Shown here one piece after another: positions 6,256-10,708 of a stretch of DNA of 10,708 nucleotides (position 1 is its first letter; every line of letters begins with the position of its first letter). Below the pieces are notes generated by a model. It worked only from the letters and a program-made list of their open reading frames with translations, was not told the origin of the DNA and did not search any database. This DNA is from Bacteroidia bacterium. GTDB lineage: Bacteria > Bacteroidota > Bacteroidia > Flavobacteriales > Flavobacteriaceae. A program made the position numbers and the translations under genes. The DNA lies in contig JAUIAA010000048.1 in assembly GCA_030425715.1 (NCBI GenBank), positions 1 through 10,708 on the forward strand. The letters run 5' to 3'.

Positions 6256-7773
6256 ATGGAATCTGCAAAATCATTTACTGCTCAAAACAAAAAGAAAGGA
6301 ACGGTTATTAACCTAGAACAAGGTAAAATACCGCCGCAAGCTGTTGATTTAGAGGAGGCTGTGATTGGAGCGATGATGATTGATAAAAAAGGAGTAGACG
6401 ATGTAATTGATATTTTACATGCCGATGTTTTTTACAAACCAGCACATCAATTTATTTACCTAGCAATCCATAAACTTTTTGAAAATTCGGAGCCTATTGA
6501 CTTGCTAACCGTTTCTAATCAATTGCGAAAAGATGAAAAATTAGATGCAGTAGGAGGCGATTTTTATTTGATCAATTTGAGCCAAAAAGTGTCTTCTGCA
6601 GCACATATTGAGTTTCACGCCAGAATTATTTTACAAAAATACATCCAACGTAGATTGATTTCTATTTCGAGTGAAATCATTACCAATTCTTACGACGAAA
6701 CGATAGATGTTTTTGATTTGTTAGATGATGCGGAAACAAAATTGTTTGACATTACACAAGGCAACCTAAAGAAAAGTTCGGAAGCAGCAGAAAACTTGGT
6801 GAGTCAAGCTTTGAAAAAAATTGAAGAAATTTCCAACCAAGAAGGAATGAGTGGGGTTCCTACTGGTTTTACTAAGTTAGATGCCTTAACTTCTGGTTGG
6901 CAACCCTCTGATTTGATTATTTTAGCAGCGAGACCAGGTATGGGTAAAACCGCCTTTGTCATGTCTATGGCAAAAAACATGGCTATAGATTTTAATATTC
7001 CAGTGGCAATTTTTTCTTTGGAGATGTCTTCTGTGCAGTTGATTACTCGTATGATTTCCAGTGAAACAGGTATATCTTCGGAAAAACTCCGTAAAGGAAA
7101 TTTAGAAACTTACGAATGGGAAGCCCTCAATGTAAAGGTAAAAAACCTATCGAATGCACCTGTATTTATTGATGATACGCCATCTCTGGCGGTTTTTGAT
7201 TTAAGAGCAAAAGCAAGAAGATTGGTTTCACAACACGGTGTGCGTATGGTAATTATTGATTATTTACAGTTGATGACTGCAGGATCAAACACTAAAAGTT
7301 CAGGAAATAGAGAGCAAGAAATTTCTACCATTTCTCGAAATTTAAAAGCATTGGCAAAAGAATTAAGTATTCCGGTGGTTGCGCTTTCGCAGTTATCACG
7401 TGCGGTGGAAACTCGTGGAGGAAGTAAAAGACCTTTGTTATCCGATTTAAGAGAGTCTGGAGCGATTGAGCAAGATGCCGATATTGTATCTTTTATTTAC
7501 CGCCCTGAATATTACGGTTTAACCGAATGGGATGATGATGAAAGAACTCCTTGTGATGGTCAAGCCGAATTTATTGTTGCCAAACATAGAAATGGAGGTT
7601 TAGACAATATTAGAATGAAATTTGAAGGAAGATTAGCCAAATTCTCTGATTTGGAAACAGATTTTGGTAGTGAGTTCCAATCTTCTATGAACCAGGATAT
7701 TTCGCCAAGTAATTTTGCAAGTACTAGTGATGCTTTTGGAGATATGGACAATGATGATGGAGTTCCGTTTTAG
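6256..7773 (+). CDS. dnaB: Replicative DNA helicase DnaB
   Basis: This 505-residue protein is the ring-shaped hexameric 5'-3' helicase that unwinds the replication fork and recruits primase. The N-terminal domain (about 25-130) starts with PPQAVDLEEAVIGAMM, typical of DnaB. After a linker, the RecA-like domain (about 195-465) has Walker A ARPGMGKT (225-232), SLEMS with E256 (254-258), Walker B MVIIDYLQLM (331-340, D335), ALSQLSRAVE (376-385) and KHRNGG with the probable arginine finger R445. I prefer ATG 6256 because the protein then begins just before the conserved N-domain. The in-frame TTG at 6181 would add 25 basic residues (frame rich in K/R) not expected in the family. There is no intein. 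The tail after about 465 is acidic and ends DNDDGVPF, like the tip of SSB. The GATase-like gene follows after 38 nt. Confidence 0.97.
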   Translation: MESAKSFTAQNKKKGTVINLEQGKIPPQAVDLEEAVIGAMMIDKKGVDDVIDILHADVFYKPAHQFIYLAIHKLFENSEPIDLLTVSNQLRKDEKLDAVGGDFYLINLSQKVSSAAHIEFHARIILQKYIQRRLISISSEIITNSYDETIDVFDLLDDAETKLFDITQGNLKKSSEAAENLVSQALKKIEEISNQEGMSGVPTGFTKLDALTSGWQPSDLIILAARPGMGKTAFVMSMAKNMAIDFNIPVAIFSLEMSSVQLITRMISSETGISSEKLRKGNLETYEWEALNVKVKNLSNAPVFIDDTPSLAVFDLRAKARRLVSQHGVRMVIIDYLQLMTAGSNTKSSGNREQEISTISRNLKALAKELSIPVVALSQLSRAVETRGGSKRPLLSDLRESGAIEQDADIVSFIYRPEYYGLTEWDDDERTPCDGQAEFIVAKHRNGGLDNIRMKFEGRLAKFSDLETDFGSEFQSSMNQDISPSNFASTSDAFGDMDNDDGVPF

Positions 7774-7783
7774 ATTTACTATT

Positions 7784-7800
7784 TTTAGCTAAATTTTAGC
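7784..7800. repeat. Overlapping short palindromes between dnaB and the next gene
   Basis: TTTAGCTAAA (7784-7793) is a perfect palindrome. It overlaps GCTAAA-T-TTTAGC (7788-7800), a 6-bp inverted repeat with a one-base centre. The alternative pairings and lack of a U-run or GC stem make a terminator unlikely. A protein-binding site or chance are both possible. Confidence 0.3.
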
Positions 7801-7811
7801 CTCATAAATTT

Positions 7812-9068
7812 TTGAAATCAATACTTACATTTTTTTTACTTTTCATTTCACCTATGGTGTTTGCCTCTTTTTTGTTGATACCTATGGATGAAACTGCACA
7901 AAAAAACCATTTAAAGGCATACGGAATCGTTTATTATTCTTTGCAAAAAGAGCAAAAGGTGAAATGGTTACTCAACTATAGAGGAGGCTCTTTTTTATTA
8001 GAAGATACCTCAGATTTTAAAAATGAATGTACCATTAGAGGAGTTTCTTATGAGATAATTTCAGACCAAAGTGCTTTACAATTGCTAGAAGAAATTGCCA
8101 GCCCTTCTCAAAACAAGGAGGCTGTTTTATTAGAAAAAGCCCCAAAAATTGCAGTGTATTCGCCGAAAGGAAAACAACCTTGGGATGACGCTGTAACCTT
8201 GGTTTTACAATTTGCCGAAATTCCTTACGATATTATTTACGACGAAGAAGTATTGCAAGATAAACTGTTACAATATGAATGGTTGCATTTGCACCATGAA
8301 GATTTTACGGGGCAATATGGTAAATTTTATGGGGCTATGCGCACCGCACCTTGGTATATTGAAAACAAAATTGCTGCCGAGAAATTAGCCAAATCGTTAG
8401 GCTATGATAAAGTATCTCAAGAAAAATTGGCAGTAGCAAAGCAAATTAGAGATTACGTTATTGGTGGAGGATTTATGTTTGCTATGTGCTCCGCAACCGA
8501 TAGTTTTGATATCGCTTTGGCAGCAGATGGAGTAGATATTTGTGAAAGTATGTTTGACGGCGATCCTGCAGAAAGTAACTACCAAAATAAAATTGATTTT
8601 ACCAAAACCTTTGCCTTTGAGAATTTTCGTTTAGAAAGAAGTCCTATTGTTTATGAGTTTTCTGATATTGATATGACTTCTAAAAGAAAAATAATAAAAA
8701 CAGAAGATTATTTTGAATTGAAAGAGTTTTCAGCCAAATGGGATTTAGTACCCAGTATGTTATGCCAAAACCATACCCAACTAATTAAAGGGTTTATGGG
8801 ACAAACTACTGCATTTGATGCAAGTAAAATTAAATCACCCATATTAATTTTAGGGCAAAATAATAGCAATGGAGAAGCGAGATATATTCATGGAGTCAAA
8901 GGGAAAGGGATGTTTACTTTTTATGGTGGTCATGATCCAGAAGATTACCAACATAGGGTAGGAGACCCTAAAACAGAACTAGAATTGCATCCAAATTCGC
9001 CAGGTTATCGATTGATATTGAATAATGTACTGTTTCCAGCAGCAAAGAAAAAAAAGCAAAAAACCTAA
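7812..9068 (+). CDS. Secreted glutamine-amidotransferase-like protein of unknown function (often labelled asparagine synthetase B)
   Basis: This 418-residue protein begins with a signal peptide: a hydrophobic core at 4-17 and a likely signal peptidase I site after VFA (16-18). It should therefore act outside the cytoplasm. From memory, close relatives in Flavobacteriia carry the database name asparagine synthetase B. The sequence does not support that: there is no N-terminal catalytic Cys2 and no SGGxDS-type ATP-binding loop. Instead HLHHEDFTGQYGKF (159-172), GGGFMFAMCSATDSFD (218-233, C226) and FTFYGGHDPEDY (368-379, H374) suggest a class I glutamine-amidotransferase or ThuA-like fold, though the enzyme activity is unproven. 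The start is TTG 7812-7814, since an in-frame TAG at 7797 blocks extension and the first internal ATG (7854) would destroy the signal peptide. It lies 38 nt after dnaB, and its TAA overlaps the convergent marC-like stop. Confidence 0.85.
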   Translation: MKSILTFFLLFISPMVFASFLLIPMDETAQKNHLKAYGIVYYSLQKEQKVKWLLNYRGGSFLLEDTSDFKNECTIRGVSYEIISDQSALQLLEEIASPSQNKEAVLLEKAPKIAVYSPKGKQPWDDAVTLVLQFAEIPYDIIYDEEVLQDKLLQYEWLHLHHEDFTGQYGKFYGAMRTAPWYIENKIAAEKLAKSLGYDKVSQEKLAVAKQIRDYVIGGGFMFAMCSATDSFDIALAADGVDICESMFDGDPAESNYQNKIDFTKTFAFENFRLERSPIVYEFSDIDMTSKRKIIKTEDYFELKEFSAKWDLVPSMLCQNHTQLIKGFMGQTTAFDASKIKSPILILGQNNSNGEARYIHGVKGKGMFTFYGGHDPEDYQHRVGDPKTELELHPNSPGYRLILNNVLFPAAKKKKQKT

Positions 9069-9679
9069 TGAACCACAGTAAAAAACTCTTTTAATCCTGT
9101 TAATATACTTTGCACTGCGTAAGATGCTAATATCAATCCCATTATCTTACTAATTACTGTAATACCATATTCACCAATTCTTTTTTGAACAATATTCGCT
9201 ATTAAAAGTAAAAGGCAGGTTAAGACAATTACAGTTAATACCAAAAGAGTAGTGATTGCTTGTTGTTGTATGGTATAAATATGGTTGTCTGTCATTAAAA
9301 CCACCGCCATAATTGCTCCTGGTGAGGCAATAGAAGGAATGGCAACGGGAAATATAGTAACATGTTTATAATCTTTGATATTTCCTTTCTCCCTTTCTGG
9401 TTTTCCGTCACCAAAAATCATGGTTAATGCGAATAGGAAAAGAATTACTCCTCCTGATATTTGAAAAGCATCTAAGGATACCTCCATACCTTCCAAGATA
9501 AGCTGCCCAACTATAATAAAAAATAACAAAACTAAAAATGCAATTAAAGCTGCTCTAATTGCTACTTTCTTTTTTTCTTTTTTATTGAATTCTTTGGTTG
9601 CTTCTAAATAAACAGGAACAGAGCCAATCGGATCTAATACAGCTATTAAAAATAATACGGTTGCAAATAATTCTGTCAT
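9065..9679 (-). CDS. MarC-family integral membrane protein
   Basis: This 204-residue protein has the six predicted membrane helices and motifs of the MarC/UPF0056 family: LDPIGSVPVYL (15-25), FQISGGVILFLFAL (72-85) and FPVAIPSIASPGAIM (110-124). Hydrophobic segments fall near 2-22, 42-63, 70-89, 112-130, 140-162 and 172-193. Despite the name, E. coli MarC is not an accepted antibiotic-resistance pump, and the transported substrate of the family is unknown; the NAAT transporter label is tentative. It starts at ATG 9677-9679, only 2 nt after the DUF3124 lipoprotein gene, so the two are co-transcribed and probably coupled. Its TAG (9065-9067) overlaps the TAA of the convergent gene, leaving no room for a separate terminator. 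Confidence 0.94.
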   Translation of the reverse strand: MTELFATVLFLIAVLDPIGSVPVYLEATKEFNKKEKKKVAIRAALIAFLVLLFFIIVGQLILEGMEVSLDAFQISGGVILFLFALTMIFGDGKPEREKGNIKDYKHVTIFPVAIPSIASPGAIMAVVLMTDNHIYTIQQQAITTLLVLTVIVLTCLLLLIANIVQKRIGEYGITVISKIMGLILASYAVQSILTGLKEFFTVVH

Positions 9680-9681
9680 AA

Positions 9682-10191
9682 TTACTCTATTCTTATACCT
9701 TGGGTGGTAAATGAAAGTCCTTGCTGCCCCGCGGTTGAAATCATAACCCCTTCAAAAAAAGGAGCATTAGTAGATTTTTTTATTTTCCACTCAAAGATAA
9801 AATTTCCACCAGTTCCCCCTGCTTTATTTGTTTCGTTAATTACCAAATCAATGGTTTCTAATGGGTTAATAAAGATGGGTTGATCAAAATATGATTGGAT
9901 AATATCTCCTTTGCTATTGTAATATGTAGCCTTCGAAATATAAACTTTATCTGATTCGTTTACGTTTTTCATGCTTATGGTAACAGTAAGGTCGTGCGTA
10001 GTTTCATTAGATCTGCTGTAAACTTGAGAATAAACAGATAAATAGGTTTTACCTGAATTTAAACTATCTAAAATATTGTTTTCAACAGTTCTTTTTTTCC
10101 AATCCATTTTATTATTGGGCTCTTTTAGCTCATTTTTATTACAGGAATAAAAAAGGAAAACAAATCCCAATAGGTATAGTAGTTTTTGCAT
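9682..10191 (-). CDS. DUF3124-domain lipoprotein
   Basis: This 169-residue protein has a lipoprotein signal, with a hydrophobic stretch 4-15 and a lipidation cysteine C17 in LFYSC; Bacteroidota lipoboxes tolerate the aromatic residues. The mature part resembles DUF3124: TYLSVYSQVYSRSN (49-62), LTVTISMKNVN (68-78), a YYNSKGDIIQSYFDQP segment (90-105), then GGTGGNFIFEW (125-135) and MISTAGQQGLSFTTQG (150-165). The domain looks all-beta, and its function is not known to me. It is expected in the periplasm or on the outer membrane. CNKNELKEP after the cysteine is polar but does not clearly match a known surface-export signal. It lies 5 nt downstream of the serine hydrolase gene and 2 nt upstream of the MarC-like gene, in one operon. 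Confidence 0.85.
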   Translation of the reverse strand: MQKLLYLLGFVFLFYSCNKNELKEPNNKMDWKKRTVENNILDSLNSGKTYLSVYSQVYSRSNETTHDLTVTISMKNVNESDKVYISKATYYNSKGDIIQSYFDQPIFINPLETIDLVINETNKAGGTGGNFIFEWKIKKSTNAPFFEGVMISTAGQQGLSFTTQGIRIE

Positions 10192-10196
10192 TGATA

Positions 10197-10708
10197 TTAT
10201 TTTATTCTTTTTAAATTTAAGTCCTGAAAATCAAAACTAAAATCGATATTTGGCGAAATGCCTTTTAATTTCATTTTAACAGCTTTTCCGTTTTCATCTA
10301 ATGTAAACATGGCAAATGCATCTGCATTCATATCCTGATATTCCCATTTAACGGCAAAAGTATTCGCTTGGAAAAAGTGCATTGCTCCATTCAGTTTAGG
10401 CGATCTATGACTTTTAATCCATAATTGCGTACCTTTTTTAAAAACTTCCACTTTGCCAAACCAGCTATCTTCATAAACTCCTATATAAACATCTTCATTT
10501 ATAGGGGTATTTTTATTTTTCTTTACTGTTTCCCAAACTTCATTGGTAATAGCATCTCCTAAATTTATACTTTCTTTGAGATAAGCCTTGTATTTTTTTA
10601 CCCAACCAAAGTCTGCTAATCCTAAATAGCTATCTACAATAGTATTGGAAACTGCTCTAAACATGGCAGATCCTGCATTACTCGTGTTGGTTAAAATAAC
10701 AACTCCCA
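10197..10708 (-). CDS. C-terminal part of a beta-lactamase-family serine hydrolase with a DUF3471 domain (partial, runs off the right edge)
   Basis: The frame is open to the window edge, so the start lies outside; 170 codons are visible, plus two bases of another. The visible part begins GVVILTNTSNAGSAMFRAV, which matches the end of the class C beta-lactamase/penicillin-binding-like fold (the last strand before the C-terminal helix). The ATG at 10662-10664 is therefore internal. A DUF3471 accessory domain follows: NEDVYIGVYEDSWFGKVEV (about 70-88 of the visible part), then FFQANTFAVKW, NADAFAMFTLDENG and ISPNIDFSFDFQDLNLKR at the end. Proteins of this layout are usually exported serine hydrolases of peptides or esters, and few are true beta-lactamases. 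The catalytic SxxK and YxN motifs would be beyond the edge and cannot be checked. The DUF3124 lipoprotein gene follows after 5 nt. Confidence 0.88.
   Translation of the reverse strand, partial: GVVILTNTSNAGSAMFRAVSNTIVDSYLGLADFGWVKKYKAYLKESINLGDAITNEVWETVKKNKNTPINEDVYIGVYEDSWFGKVEVFKKGTQLWIKSHRSPKLNGAMHFFQANTFAVKWEYQDMNADAFAMFTLDENGKAVKMKLKGISPNIDFSFDFQDLNLKRIK

Noticed and set aside
7560..7751. Minus-strand open frame inside dnaB
   Set aside because: Antisense to the DnaB C-terminal region, with no supporting signals.
8397..8585. Minus-strand cysteine-containing open frame inside the GATase-like gene
   Set aside because: Shadow of the conserved GGGFMFAMCSATDS region, with no start signals.
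10197..10664. A complete small gene starting at ATG 10664
   Set aside because: The frame is open to the window edge and the preceding residues (GVVILTNTSNAGSA) continue the serine-hydrolase fold, so this ATG is internal.

Overview
The window is ordinary chromosomal core DNA from a low-GC member of the Bacteroidota, most likely Flavobacteriaceae. Several things point there. There is a single long bifunctional Rel/SpoT. Promoter-like boxes follow the Bacteroidota TAnnTTTG -7 pattern. Shine-Dalgarno sequences are almost absent. Families typical of this group are present: DUF3810, a secreted 'asparagine synthetase B'-like protein beside dnaB, and a DUF3124 lipoprotein. I found no mobile element, CRISPR array, tRNA or rRNA.

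Left part, minus strand (5971 down to 7): five genes read leftward in the order DUF3810 membrane zincin, TrmH/SpoU RNA methyltransferase, M48 CAAX-type membrane protease, Rel/SpoT, Fur-family regulator. The first three are packed tightly, with gaps of 33 and 0 nt. The Rel and Fur genes follow gaps of 70 and 81 nt and have their own candidate promoters. The theme is stress response and envelope or translation maintenance: (p)ppGpp turnover, metal or peroxide-type regulation, membrane proteolysis and RNA modification.

Centre, plus strand: a 284-bp AT-rich divergent spacer (5972-6255) separates DUF3810 from dnaB. It holds a dyad and -7 boxes. The replicative helicase gene dnaB (true start at 6256) is followed after 38 nt by a secreted glutamine-amidotransferase-like protein starting at a TTG codon. 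The predicted DnaB ends in an acidic tail finishing DDGVPF, which resembles the protein-docking tip of SSB.

Right part, minus strand (10708 down to 9065): a tight cluster reads toward the centre. It comprises the C-terminal end of a beta-lactamase-family serine hydrolase with a DUF3471 domain (cut by the window edge), a DUF3124 lipoprotein and a MarC-family membrane protein. The MarC stop codon overlaps the stop codon of the convergent plus-strand gene.

No clear new defence or mobile system is visible. The items most worth a second look are the SSB-like tail of DnaB, the probably misnamed 'asparagine synthetase B' protein, the Fur homologue without structural-zinc cysteines, and the shared 14-bp promoter-proximal sequence in front of the rel and RNA methyltransferase genes.
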